Shown here in pieces: positions 1-8,761 of a stretch of 41,308 nucleotides of DNA. The notes beneath the pieces are model-generated. The model had not been told where the DNA came from. It worked only from the letters and a program-made list of their open reading frames with translations, and did not search any database. Where the stretch lies: contig NZ_QUEP01000021.1 in NCBI RefSeq assembly GCF_003478035.1, positions 1 to 41,308 on the forward strand, in the 5' to 3' direction. Source of the DNA: Clostridium sp. OF03-18AA (lineage in GTDB: Bacteria; Bacillota; Clostridia; Lachnospirales; Lachnospiraceae). Positions within the stretch are counted from its first letter, which is position 1, and each line of letters opens with the position of its first letter. Made by a program: the position numbers and the translations under genes.

Positions 1-1445
1 GTGCCCAACCTTTTCAGTTGGGAACAAGTTGCACCATACGGGTATCCCAGATATTTTTCAGCTTCCCGAATCATATTGGCAAATCTTGTGTCTGTCAGCG
101 CTTCGCCCGGAATATCATAATCGGTGTACTCGCCGCCAGGGGTGGCGTAAATGTCATTTCCGAAAATATCCGGTCTGTTGCCCCTTGTCTGAAGCAAAAT
201 TCTATATCGCTCCATATCATCTTCCGACAAGCCGGAATTTGAAATCACACTGTTCAAGCCCTTATTTCTGAGCTTCACATTCAGAATATAATATTCGTAA
301 TCTTCTTCCTCTGTTGTTGTCTCTCCCGTTTCGGGATCAGTAGAAGATGTTGTTCGTGTACGAATCTCTACTACTTCCGTCAGGGTCAGCTCATATTGTT
401 GCTCAAATAGCCATTGCAGGGTAGCCTGCACCTCATCTCTGGTGTAATCCTCAAACTTCACCGTCAAATACGCCGCCAGCTCATAAGGATTGTGGTTGAT
501 TTCATCAAGGTCATACCGGTACTCGTCATATCCGCTATGAGTACGCTCGATATTATTGATTTTATTGCGGAGCGCAGCTTCCAAAGCCTTGTAATCATTG
601 TCCGCACCAATAATATCTTCCTCTTTTGCAGTAAAAGAAGTTCCCAGAATGATCTGTGTGCCGCCTTGGAACATAGCCGAACAAGACGAGAACATCCCTG
701 AGAGTATCATAAAAAGCAGTCCGGCAATCAAAACAAACAGAATCGTTTTAGAGTGTGTGGTGCAGAACTCCGTTACTCTTTCTGTGATGTTCTTGGCTCC
801 CTGAGCTGCTTTGCCCGTTGCCTTGCCTGCACCCTTAGATGCAGAAGCCGTTGTCGAAGCGGTATTCTTACCGGCTTTGGCGGCAGCATATTCTTTCTTG
901 ATTGCCCTTTTCTGTTGCCAACGGGAAAAGGGATTGGAACCGGCATCGGGGTTGTCCTTTTTGAACTTCTCATACAGGGCATTTACATTTGCTTTATCTG
1001 ACTTCTCAACCAGCTTTTCCGCCTTGTCGTAGGCTTTCAGCTTGTGACTGTAAACGGCATGATCGACGGTATAGACAGTGGATTCAACAGCCTTGGTCGT
1101 TTCCTGCACAGCCTGAACGCCGATATTATCATCCTCATATTCTGACACCGCCCGATGTGCTTTGGATGTGAGCGTGACTGCGGCACCACGGCTTGCCATG
1201 TGCTTTGCCACAGATGGGCGCTCGATTTCCGTAAACTCCGCTTTTTCAAAACGGAGCTTTGCTTTACGGGAACCGGCTGCATCTGTTTCCAGCTTTAGCT
1301 TCGGCTTTGCCTTTTTAGAAGCCAATTTGTCTGCCGCTTTTTCAGCCCTATCAACCGCCTTATCTGCACGGTCGGCAGCTTTCTTCACATGAGAATCTGC
1401 AAGGTCATCTTCGGTAAAACGGAGTCGTGTAGGTCTTTTCGCCAT
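1..1445 (-). CDS. CD1108-like NlpC/P60 cell-wall hydrolase of the ICE, C-terminus off-window
   Basis: Start is ATG at 1443-1445, three bases after the VirB4 stop, with a GGAGGCG ribosome site inside that overlap region. About 481 codons are visible. The first ~220 residues are Lys/Ala/Asp-rich and probably cytoplasmic, followed by one membrane segment at about residues 234-250 and an extracellular part. The visible end reads EKYLGYPY, the beginning of the NlpC/P60 active-site region, which normally continues VWGG...DCSG. Here it continues GATCSQLKRLG instead, so the match breaks within the motif just before the edge (see finding). The family supplies the peptidoglycan hydrolase that opens the wall for the Gram-positive T4SS (compare Tn916 Orf14). 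The catalytic Cys and His are not visible, so activity cannot be judged. Confidence 0.8.
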   Translation of the reverse strand, partial: MAKRPTRLRFTEDDLADSHVKKAADRADKAVDRAEKAADKLASKKAKPKLKLETDAAGSRKAKLRFEKAEFTEIERPSVAKHMASRGAAVTLTSKAHRAVSEYEDDNIGVQAVQETTKAVESTVYTVDHAVYSHKLKAYDKAEKLVEKSDKANVNALYEKFKKDNPDAGSNPFSRWQQKRAIKKEYAAAKAGKNTASTTASASKGAGKATGKAAQGAKNITERVTEFCTTHSKTILFVLIAGLLFMILSGMFSSCSAMFQGGTQIILGTSFTAKEEDIIGADNDYKALEAALRNKINNIERTHSGYDEYRYDLDEINHNPYELAAYLTVKFEDYTRDEVQATLQWLFEQQYELTLTEVVEIRTRTTSSTDPETGETTTEEEDYEYYILNVKLRNKGLNSVISNSGLSEDDMERYRILLQTRGNRPDIFGNDIYATPGGEYTDYDIPGEALTDTRFANMIREAEKYLGYPYGATCSQLKRLG

Positions 1446-1448
1446 ACA

Positions 1449-3884
1449 TTACGCCTCCTTTTCCTGTGCCACCTCGTTTAACTTCGTGGTCATAATGCGA
1501 TACAGTTCCAGATCTGTCGGGAATCGGTCAATGAACGGCAGAATCACATTGCCATAGAACAGAAGTCCTTCGCCCTCACCGGAGTTGGTTACATAGGACA
1601 GCTGATGCGGCGAAATGTTCAACCGCTGTGCCAGAATACTTCGGTCATCGCTTGCCTGATTCAGCATATAGATGAAATCAGAGTTTTCGAGGATGTTGGC
1701 AATCTCCGGGGAACGAAGCAGGTCTTTGACATTCTGAGTAATACCGGTCGGCAAGCCGCCCCATTTACGGAATCGCTTCCAGATTTCTACGGAATAGGTT
1801 GCCGTCTGTTCTTCCTTCAGAAGCAGATGGAACTCGTCAATATAATATCTGGTCGATTTACCGGCAGAACGGTTGGCAGTTACACGCCCCCAGACCTGAT
1901 CCTGAACGATCAGCATACCGATTTTTTTCAGCTGATTGCCCAGCTCCTTAATGTCGAAGCACACCAGACGATTCTGAATATCCACATTGGTTCTGTTGTT
2001 AAACAGTTTCAGAGAACCCTTAACATAGATTTCCAAGGCGGTCGCTACATGGTGGGCTTCCTTTTCGTCCTGTTTCAGAAGGGCATCATACAAATCCTCA
2101 AGGATCGGCATATTCTCAGGGGCAGGATTGTCGAAATATCTCTGGTAAATCTGATGCACACAACGGTCGATAACCGTCTTTTCGATAGGCTGCAAGCCAT
2201 CCTTACTGCCCATAATCAACTCACAGAGGGACAGGATAAAATCAGCTTTCAGTGCTACCGGGTTGTCATCCTCAGAGTAGTTCAGGTTGATGTCCATAGG
2301 GTTGATATAGTTGGTACTGGAGGAGCTGATTTTTACCACCTGACCATTGAACTTGTGAACCAGAGCCGCATATTCCGCTTCGGGGTCGCAGATGATAATA
2401 TCGTCATCCGTAACCAGGAACGCATTGGTGATTTCACGCTTTGCGGAAAAGGATTTACCGGAACCGGGAGTACCCAGAATCAGTCCGTTGGGGTTCTTGA
2501 GCTTCTTTCTGTCCACCATGATAAGGTTGTTCGACAGAGCATTCAGCCCGTAATAGAGCGTTTCTCCACCATTCTGGAACAGCTCCTGCGTGGTGAAAGG
2601 CACAAAAATAGCCGTGGAACTGGTAGTCAGGCCACGACGAATCTCAATCAGGTTTTGTGCCAAAGGCAGGCTGCTCATCAGTCCGGATTCCTGCTGAAAA
2701 TCCAAACGACGCAGATTGCAGTTATGCTTCTGGGCGATGCTCTGTGCCTGGAACACATTGTTCTCCAGTTCCTGCTCGGTGCGCCCGGTGTTCAGCACCA
2801 GAAATGTCACCATGAACATTCGCTCATTCTGGCTCTGCAATTCTTTCAGAAGTGACTTCGCATCTTTACCATAGGTAGCAAGGTCAGATGGGATAATGTC
2901 CATGTCATAGCCAGAACGCACAGCCTTTTTCTGTTCCTCGATTTTGGAACGGTCAAGCTCGGTGATGATTCTCTTGATGGTCTTAATCGCCGCAGTCTGG
3001 TCAACCGACTGGATGTGCATGGTCACGATCTGCGTGGATTCCATATCCAGAAAATCCGCCAGCATACGATCAGACAGGTCTGATGCCGTAATTGCCAGAT
3101 AAGACATCGAACCGAAGATACTGCCCATCTGGAAGGTGCGGTTGGTCTTAAAGGCAAACGCCGTCGGAGCAATGAAGTCCTTTACGGACAGCCCGGATTC
3201 CACAAGATACTTCCAATCGAAGAAGAACTTATCATTATCACCCATGTGGAACATAGAGTGCATCAGATGCAGCCGCTCTTTGCCGTTCATGGTAGTGGCA
3301 ATGACACCCAAACGCCGAAAGTTATTGAGCAGATCGTTTTCGATATGGTTGAGTCTCGGCTTTGCCTGCCGCATGGATTCGGCTTCAATGCCGAATGTCA
3401 GGTACTTGGTTTTGGTCAAGCCGTTGTTGCCCTGCGCCAACTGCTTTTTCAGCATCTGGCTATACTCGGCACGGACGGGATTGAAGCTGTCCTTCTTGAA
3501 CGGGATACGGATACTCTTTTCAAAGCTTTCAGCATCGGTACTCAGGTTCATAAAGGAAAGCTCAAAGTGAATGGAGCTGTCAAAGAAATTCAGGAAACTG
3601 CACCACTCATCGAAGATGGCAGTCTTATCTTCCTGCTGTGCCAGCTGATAGTTGATGTCCTGAAACTGAATGGTCTTGGTGTAATAACTGTCAGTGACAC
3701 GGCAGATGCCATCCGGGAACATTCTCTGAAAGGGAATGGACTGCTGTGCAGTCTGCGGAATACCGTTGTCCTTCTTTGCCCGTTCCACAACAGCTTTAAT
3801 TTCTCGCTGCTGCTTCCGATTCAGATTTGCAGGCATTTTGATGTTTCTTGCCTGTGGCTTCTTTTTGAAAAACAATTCGTTCAA
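1449..3884 (-). CDS. virB4: VirB4/TraE-type conjugation ATPase
   Basis: 811 codons. The T4SS ATPase energises assembly of the transfer channel at the inner face of the membrane. Walker A GTPGSGKS is at about residues 470-477, a DPEAEY segment follows near 500, and Walker B YYIDEFHLLL is at about 680-689, as in the TraG/VirB4 P-loop family; length is usual. The longest reading starts at TTG (3882-3884), but this abuts the GGAGG at 3885-3889. A second TTG three codons later (3873-3875) has a 9-nt spacing to the same GGAGG and is the more plausible start. The 5' end overlaps the 3' end of the PrgI gene by about 80-90 nt in another frame, implying coupled translation. Downstream gene is the NlpC/P60 hydrolase. 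Confidence 0.93.
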   Translation of the reverse strand: MNELFFKKKPQARNIKMPANLNRKQQREIKAVVERAKKDNGIPQTAQQSIPFQRMFPDGICRVTDSYYTKTIQFQDINYQLAQQEDKTAIFDEWCSFLNFFDSSIHFELSFMNLSTDAESFEKSIRIPFKKDSFNPVRAEYSQMLKKQLAQGNNGLTKTKYLTFGIEAESMRQAKPRLNHIENDLLNNFRRLGVIATTMNGKERLHLMHSMFHMGDNDKFFFDWKYLVESGLSVKDFIAPTAFAFKTNRTFQMGSIFGSMSYLAITASDLSDRMLADFLDMESTQIVTMHIQSVDQTAAIKTIKRIITELDRSKIEEQKKAVRSGYDMDIIPSDLATYGKDAKSLLKELQSQNERMFMVTFLVLNTGRTEQELENNVFQAQSIAQKHNCNLRRLDFQQESGLMSSLPLAQNLIEIRRGLTTSSTAIFVPFTTQELFQNGGETLYYGLNALSNNLIMVDRKKLKNPNGLILGTPGSGKSFSAKREITNAFLVTDDDIIICDPEAEYAALVHKFNGQVVKISSSSTNYINPMDINLNYSEDDNPVALKADFILSLCELIMGSKDGLQPIEKTVIDRCVHQIYQRYFDNPAPENMPILEDLYDALLKQDEKEAHHVATALEIYVKGSLKLFNNRTNVDIQNRLVCFDIKELGNQLKKIGMLIVQDQVWGRVTANRSAGKSTRYYIDEFHLLLKEEQTATYSVEIWKRFRKWGGLPTGITQNVKDLLRSPEIANILENSDFIYMLNQASDDRSILAQRLNISPHQLSYVTNSGEGEGLLFYGNVILPFIDRFPTDLELYRIMTTKLNEVAQEKEA

Positions 3885-4230
3885 CCTCCTTTTCCAGTTT
3901 GTACTGACGCATCAAAGCGTCATAATAGTTGTCCGTCTGATAAGGGCGAACCTTGGGACGAACGAATTTGGTCTGAATGAAGTGTTCTACAACCACTTCC
4001 AACGGCTGACTATCCTTTTCATACATTGCCAGAAAGAACAACGGTAACATGACGATCATCATGGACAGTGCTGCAAGGCTCACATTTCCGGTTGCTTTGA
4101 CCAGAAAGAAAATCGGCACTCCGATGAGCGCCGCCGCACCAAAGCAAAGTAACTGCCGTTTCGTCAGATTGAAGAACACTTTTGTTTTTACCCTCGTCAG
4201 GTCACGAGGTACGGGAATATACGCTGCCAA
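3796..4230 (-). CDS. PrgI family T4SS membrane protein
   Basis: 144 residues, starting at TTG (4228-4230) with GGAGG seven bases upstream. Residues 1-20 (AAYIPVPRDLTRVKTK) and the pair of adjacent hydrophobic helices at about 28-70 are the PrgI pattern: a small bitopic protein, VirB3-like in position, always next to VirB4 in Firmicutes conjugation modules. The C-terminal tail is charged. The 3' end overlaps the VirB4 start. Function is inferred from family and location; partner is presumably VirB4. Confidence 0.88.
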   Translation of the reverse strand: MAAYIPVPRDLTRVKTKVFFNLTKRQLLCFGAAALIGVPIFFLVKATGNVSLAALSMMIVMLPLFFLAMYEKDSQPLEVVVEHFIQTKFVRPKVRPYQTDNYYDALMRQYKLEKEVERIVFQKEATGKKHQNACKSESEAAARN

Positions 4231-4247
4231 ACAATTTCCTCCTTCCC

Positions 4248-5114
4248 TTAGTGAGCGCTGAATACACCCTTCGCAAGCGAACCAGTCTTAAACAGGGTGA
4301 AGCACAAAAGGACGGTGTAGCCCATAACACCCCAGATAGAACCGATGATGTCATCACTGAATGCGATAGACTGAATCAGCACCGCATAAATGCCCACGCA
4401 GATCATAATCAGGAATCCCTGGAATCCGATTGCAAACAGCGAACGCAGATAATTCTGTCCGATATTGCTCTGTTCTCTGTTTCCAAAAGTGGAAAGCGGA
4501 ATCGGGGCAAGGCTGACCATCAGATAAATTTCAATCATTCGACCGTAGACGATCACAAAGATGATGATTGCCAAAGCGGACATCGTGACCTGCACGATAA
4601 AGGATTGCAGGAACAAGCCGAGCAAAGGACCCAAATCCATTGCCATCAGCGTTTCTTCCATTGTTTCCAATGCCGAAGCATCTATGGCAGTATTTCCGGA
4701 TATGATACCGGCGCTTGCGTTTATAACGTGCTGTGTCACATCAAACACAGCCATCGTGATATTGAATGTGTTTGTGATTAACATGACCGCAACAAAAGTC
4801 TTGAACACCCATTTGAAGAAGATCCAGGTTTCAAAATTTGCCAGATTGTTGTGGTCAATAATCATCTGAATTAGCTCATAACAGGCAATGAAGGTCAGAA
4901 TCAAGCCTGCGATTGGGATAATCACTGACTCGGAGATGTTTCGTACCATGGCAAAGACACCCGGCGAAAAATTCGCCGGGGTCATGCCAACGGAGGTTGC
5001 TATCTCGCCAACCTGGTTGTTGACGGACTCAAACATCCCCGACAGATTTCCCATAATAGCTGAAACGAGCATTTCTTTCAGCCAGTCTGTGATCTGTTGG
5101 AGTATGCTGTCCAA
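4248..5114 (-). CDS. VirB6/TrbL-like polytopic conjugation protein
   Basis: 288 residues with five to six hydrophobic segments (about 62-85, 105-125, 170-200, 225-250, 262-280). The order Maff2-VirB6-PrgI-VirB4 is the standard core of Tn1549-like ICEs, and proteins in this position are the VirB6-like inner-membrane channel component. Start is TTG at 5112-5114, preceded by AAGGAGG with a nine-base spacer. No ATG fits a ribosome site better. 17 nt separate it from prgI. No catalytic motif is expected. Confidence 0.85.
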   Translation of the reverse strand: MDSILQQITDWLKEMLVSAIMGNLSGMFESVNNQVGEIATSVGMTPANFSPGVFAMVRNISESVIIPIAGLILTFIACYELIQMIIDHNNLANFETWIFFKWVFKTFVAVMLITNTFNITMAVFDVTQHVINASAGIISGNTAIDASALETMEETLMAMDLGPLLGLFLQSFIVQVTMSALAIIIFVIVYGRMIEIYLMVSLAPIPLSTFGNREQSNIGQNYLRSLFAIGFQGFLIMICVGIYAVLIQSIAFSDDIIGSIWGVMGYTVLLCFTLFKTGSLAKGVFSAH

Positions 5115-5139
5115 AGGCGATTACCTCCTTGTTTTGTGA

Positions 5140-5355
5140 TTAACCGAACAGTCCGGAGAGCAGAGGTACAAGGGTGGTGCCGATGAGGGCAACACCGCCG
5201 CCAGCCATGAGCTGCTTCATGCCCTGGGACTTTGCGCCGGGGTTATCGTTGCCGTAGCCCTCAAGCAGATTGATTGCACCCCAGATGCCAAGACCTGCGC
5301 CCAGAGCGATAACGAGAGTCTGAAGAACGGTTACTGCGCTATTGAAAAATGCCAT
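5140..5355 (-). CDS. Maff2 family small membrane protein
   Basis: 71 residues: two hydrophobic helices (about 8-28 and 48-70) around a polar loop GYGNDNPGAKSQGMKQ. This is the typical Maff2 size and pattern. It is the first gene of the T4SS core, and the size and topology resemble VirB2-type pilins, but that role is inference. ATG at 5353-5355 has TAGGAGG upstream. It follows a terminator hairpin (5396-5439), so either an undetected promoter or read-through feeds the T4SS core. Confidence 0.85.
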   Translation of the reverse strand: MAFFNSAVTVLQTLVIALGAGLGIWGAINLLEGYGNDNPGAKSQGMKQLMAGGGVALIGTTLVPLLSGLFG

Positions 5356-5395
5356 AATATTTTCCTCCTAAAATTTGAAATTGTTTTGAGAATAG

Positions 5396-5439
5396 AAAAA
5401 GCCCTCCGTACTACCGGCATCAAAACCGGACGGAAGGCT
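5396..5439 (-). terminator. Rho-independent terminator after the XRE regulator
   Basis: On the minus strand AGCCTTCCGT pairs with ACGGAGGGCT around an inner CCGG/CCGG pair, followed by TTTTTC. The stem begins at the stop codon of the regulator gene. It separates the regulator from the Maff2-VirB4 transfer core and could set a lower level of transfer-gene transcription. Confidence 0.75.
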
Positions 5440-5831
5440 TAGTTTACGAGAATCTTTTCAAGGAACTCCTCGACGGTTATCACGCCAAGTTTCTGTTCCA
5501 TTCTGCTTCTTGCATATTCAGTTTCACAATCATATATATCACCACCACCTTTCATAAGAAACAGCCAATACATTGACTGCAACAAATCTTCACGAGAAGC
5601 ACAGATTGTCGGTGAAAAAACGACAGGTGAAACCTTCAGAACCTCTGCGAGTTTCGCTGTGGTTTCTGCATTAGGGGTTCGAGCGTTTTTCTCATACTGA
5701 GCAATACGGACATCCGCTGTTTTCTCGGAATACCCCATCAGGAGTCCAAGCTCTTTCTGGGTAAGGCGGCGAAATCGTCTAACGAACTTCAATCGCTGCC
5801 CAATAGAGGTATCCGTGATCCACCAAGTCAT
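5439..5831 (-). CDS. XRE-type helix-turn-helix transcriptional regulator
   Basis: 130 residues. Residues about 10-65 form a Cro/CI-type HTH: GQRLKFVRRFRRLTQKELG, then YSEKTADVRIAQYEKNARTP, the recognition helix and loop. The C-terminal half is not assigned. ATG at 5829-5831 with GAGGTG eight bases upstream. It lies between the coupling-protein gene cluster and the T4SS core, a normal position for a small ICE regulator; the DNA target is unknown. Confidence 0.85.
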   Translation of the reverse strand: MTWWITDTSIGQRLKFVRRFRRLTQKELGLLMGYSEKTADVRIAQYEKNARTPNAETTAKLAEVLKVSPVVFSPTICASREDLLQSMYWLFLMKGGGDIYDCETEYARSRMEQKLGVITVEEFLEKILVN

Positions 5832-5836
5832 TTTTT

Positions 5837-6157
5837 TTACACCTCGCTTTCTGCAAATTCTCGATATACAACCTCATTTTTTGCTCTGCGCTTGCCTACG
5901 GCTTCACTGGGAGCAAGGTCAGGGTAGGTTGCCTGCACTTTCTGTCTGCTTCTGCGGACAGTTTCAAACCCCGGAAAGCTGCGTCTATCCAGTTCCTTCA
6001 AAAACACAGGAACCGTCATGGCATGAATGTCGATGCCACGCAGACCGGAATAGTGTTCCAGTACCATCAGGTACAAATGATTGTCGGTATTTCTTGCCTT
6101 GTGGTCGTGTTCCAAGATGTTCTTAACCAGGGCAGATACCGTTTTCAGATTTTCCAA
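5837..6157 (-). CDS. ICE protein of unknown function
   Basis: 106 residues, soluble, with no membrane segment and no motif that I recognise. It begins at TTG (6155-6157) seven bases after AAGGAGG. The stop is 5 nt before the regulator start and the gene begins 12 nt after the coupling-protein stop, so it is co-transcribed. The pattern of a basic, helical protein (RRSRQKVQ, KRRAKNE) might suit nucleic-acid contact, but nothing shows it. Confidence 0.75.
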   Translation of the reverse strand: MENLKTVSALVKNILEHDHKARNTDNHLYLMVLEHYSGLRGIDIHAMTVPVFLKELDRRSFPGFETVRRSRQKVQATYPDLAPSEAVGKRRAKNEVVYREFAESEV

Positions 6158-6169
6158 ACAGAAACCTCC

Positions 6170-7921
6170 TTAATCCGCATCGACTACCACAAACTCATCA
6201 CCTGCCTTGAGCTTCAACCTTCGACTCAGAAACTGCTCAATGTTGAACTCATTTCTCTTATCAAAGTCTGATGTGTACTTATAATTGGGGTGCTGCGTCA
6301 GATCGTACTTGTCAGAAAGAAACGGTCTGACACCACGCAACTGCAAAATACACTTGCTGCCATCCAGAACCGCAAGCTCATCTACGCTCGCAAGGTCTTT
6401 GCCTAACTTCTGATAATTCAAGCCGTAAGACGGGCTGTTACCTCTGGTGTTGGAGGTGTTGTAGGTGTCGATAGTTTCTTTTCCCAATGCCTGATTCAGT
6501 TCTTTGAGCGTGGTTGGCTCAGAACCACCCAGGAAAATTCGGGAATCCATGTTGCCGATGATGGTATCGGCATTGTCTTTATAAATGGCTTTCAGCTGTG
6601 ATTGTGCCTGGAGAACAAGGCAAGCCGATATTTCACGGCTTCGGATTGTCGCTACCAGTTTTTCCAGATTGGGAATCTGACCGATGTTTGCCATCTCATC
6701 AATCAAGCAGCGCACATGAACCGGCAGTCTGCCGCCGTACACATCATCTGCTTTCTCGCACAACAAGTTGAACAGCTGTGTGTAAATCATGGAGATCAAA
6801 AAATTAAACGTCGCATCCGTATCTGACATAATCAGAAAGAGCGCCGTTTTCTTATCTCCGAGAGTATCCAACTGCAACTCGTCATAGGCAGTCACATCTC
6901 TGACCTCCTGAATATCAAAAGGAGCCAGACGAGCGCCGCAGGAAATCAAAATCGACTTAGCGGTCTTGCCGGCAGCCAGCTTGTATTTTTTATACTGACG
7001 GACTGCAAAGTGATTCGGCTTTTTCTTTTCCAGGGCTTCAAACATCAGATCCACCGGGTTCTGGAACTCCTCATCATCTTCCCGCACCTCCATTGCGTTC
7101 AGGAACTCAATCAGGGTGGAGAAATTCTGTTCCTCAACCGGAGCTTCATAGTGGATATATCCGATCAAGGCACAGTAGAGCAGCGTTTCCGCCTTCGTCC
7201 AGAACTCATCACCGGCTTTTCCATCACCCTTTGTGTTGGCAATCAGCGTTGTCACCAGTTTCAGAATGTCTTTTTCTGAATGGATATAGGCAAATGGGTT
7301 ATAGTGCATCGACTTCTGAAAGTTGATGGTGTTGAAAATCTTGATGGTGTAGCCATGCTTCAAAAGGGCGTTGCCGCACTCAATCACGATGCTGCCTTTC
7401 GGGTCAGTGACCACATAGGAACTGTGCATCTGGAGAAGGTTTGGCTTCAACCAAAAGCGAGTTTTACCGGAACCCGAACCGCCGATAATCAGAACATTCT
7501 TATTTCGGGCATTGGCAGGATTCTTCGGGCGATTGCTCATCATCAGCCGCTCCGTTTTCGTCAGGATCACATTGTCCTCGAACTTTGGTGCAATAAACGG
7601 CTCAATATCTTTTGCCGTTCCCCAACGAGCAGAACCGTACTCAACATTGTGTCGGTACTTCTTTGCGTTTTTGCCTTTTAGATAGACAGCCAGCCGAAGT
7701 CCTGCGCCGCAGAGAATACCAATCAGCAAATCCAACGGGTGAAAGCTGGGAAACGGATTGTTCAGGGCTATCGGAAGGGCATGAAAAAAGCTGAGGATTT
7801 TCGCAGATGAATCTGCCCCCTCAGCCAATCTCCATGCTTCTCCTAAATTCGTAGCGAACAACCCTACCAGAAAATACGGTAAATTCAGAATCAGGAGCTT
7901 TTTCATTTTTCTCTTATCCAT
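6170..7921 (-). CDS. virD4: VirD4/TraG-type coupling protein
   Basis: About 583 residues. It couples the relaxase-DNA complex to the T4SS channel. Two N-terminal membrane segments (about 10-28 and 62-82) are followed by the P-loop GGSGSGKT at 148-155, the DPKGS motif near 175, and Walker B CLIDEMANIG near 403. ATG at 7919-7921 overlaps the TGA of pcfB (TGATG); a GTG one codon earlier is an alternative. PcfB immediately upstream is its usual partner (compare PcfB/PcfC of pCF10). Confidence 0.95.
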   Translation of the reverse strand: MDKRKMKKLLILNLPYFLVGLFATNLGEAWRLAEGADSSAKILSFFHALPIALNNPFPSFHPLDLLIGILCGAGLRLAVYLKGKNAKKYRHNVEYGSARWGTAKDIEPFIAPKFEDNVILTKTERLMMSNRPKNPANARNKNVLIIGGSGSGKTRFWLKPNLLQMHSSYVVTDPKGSIVIECGNALLKHGYTIKIFNTINFQKSMHYNPFAYIHSEKDILKLVTTLIANTKGDGKAGDEFWTKAETLLYCALIGYIHYEAPVEEQNFSTLIEFLNAMEVREDDEEFQNPVDLMFEALEKKKPNHFAVRQYKKYKLAAGKTAKSILISCGARLAPFDIQEVRDVTAYDELQLDTLGDKKTALFLIMSDTDATFNFLISMIYTQLFNLLCEKADDVYGGRLPVHVRCLIDEMANIGQIPNLEKLVATIRSREISACLVLQAQSQLKAIYKDNADTIIGNMDSRIFLGGSEPTTLKELNQALGKETIDTYNTSNTRGNSPSYGLNYQKLGKDLASVDELAVLDGSKCILQLRGVRPFLSDKYDLTQHPNYKYTSDFDKRNEFNIEQFLSRRLKLKAGDEFVVVDAD

Positions 7922-8403
7922 CACAGATCACGCTCCTGTTTCTTCTCTCGAACCTTCTTCGGAATCGCTGCGACAATTTCCTTGAACTTCTTCAGCTGCG
8001 CCAGAACGCTCGGCTTTTCATTCTTGGTTAATGCCCTTGCCTGATGTTCCTTGCAGATTGCATCCAAAGCATCTGCATCTTTAGAACGGACAAAAACAAG
8101 AAACCGGGGAGGATCAACGGACTTATCTTTTCTTACGGCAAAGTCCACGCCATACTTCTTGGCGAGCTTTTCAAAATCACGGATACTCTCTTTGTCGATC
8201 TCAACATTCGTAGCACCCTGATTCTGTCCCAAAAGCTGTTTCACGGATTGCTTTCCATGAACGGCAGGGTCTCGTGCCTTTTTCATCTTCACTTTTTCCC
8301 GGTGCTGCAAATACTTGCGGATACCGGCAATGATAGTGCGCCCCGTCAGCTTGGTTGTGCTGATCGCCAGGTTTACTGTTCTGTTTTCAACTTCTTCCTG
8401 CAT
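7921..8403 (-). CDS. pcfB: PcfB family conjugation protein (DUF3801)
   Basis: 160 residues. The N-terminal region (NLAISTTKLTGRTIIAGIRKY) and the later segment with FEKLAKKYGVDFAVRKDKS and FVRSKDADAL match the PcfB family as I know it. In pCF10, PcfB assists the coupling protein in substrate docking. ATG at 8401-8403, AGGAGG nine bases upstream; its stop overlaps the coupling-protein start. The C-terminus is Lys-rich. Confidence 0.9.
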   Translation of the reverse strand: MQEEVENRTVNLAISTTKLTGRTIIAGIRKYLQHREKVKMKKARDPAVHGKQSVKQLLGQNQGATNVEIDKESIRDFEKLAKKYGVDFAVRKDKSVDPPRFLVFVRSKDADALDAICKEHQARALTKNEKPSVLAQLKKFKEIVAAIPKKVREKKQERDL

Positions 8404-8439
8404 GATTCATCACCTCCTGCAAGCAGTAGAGTGAACAGA

Positions 8440-8751
8440 TTATCGTGCCATATCTCTGTGGTCGTAATACAGATTGCCCTTGGCAACTGCGGCATGGCTG
8501 ATAATCTTGATATTGCCAGCTTTCTGGTTATCCAGAGCCTTCTGATAACCCACATCGCTCAAATACAGGCGATTTCTTTCGCCTTTCCAACCGACAGGCG
8601 ATTCATCGGTCAGCACATCGAAAATAATCATGTGCTTGGTGGCGTCATCAAATCGTGCCAAGTCCATATAGGTATGTCCCTGGTACTCCTTGGCACCATC
8701 CTGAATCCGCTTTCGCTCCATCAGCTCTCCAATCGTCGAATTTCTTTGCAT
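8440..8751 (-). CDS. Small ICE protein of unknown function
   Basis: 103 residues from ATG 8749-8751, which has AAGGAGG six bases upstream; a longer open frame upstream lacks a ribosome site and runs into the preceding gene. The protein is soluble with a MERKRIQDGAKEYQG start and a DHRDMAR end. I do not recognise the family. It lies between the DUF3846 fusion gene and pcfB in the same transcription direction. Confidence 0.75.
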   Translation of the reverse strand: MQRNSTIGELMERKRIQDGAKEYQGHTYMDLARFDDATKHMIIFDVLTDESPVGWKGERNRLYLSDVGYQKALDNQKAGNIKIISHAAVAKGNLYYDHRDMAR

Positions 8752-8761
8752 AAGAACCTCC

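Noticed and set aside
1605..2855. Plus-strand frame of 416 codons opposite VirB4
   Set aside because: Antisense shadow; VirB4 on the other strand has clear Walker motifs.
3246..3980. Plus-strand frame of 244 codons
   Set aside because: Antisense to VirB4 and PrgI with no recognisable domain.
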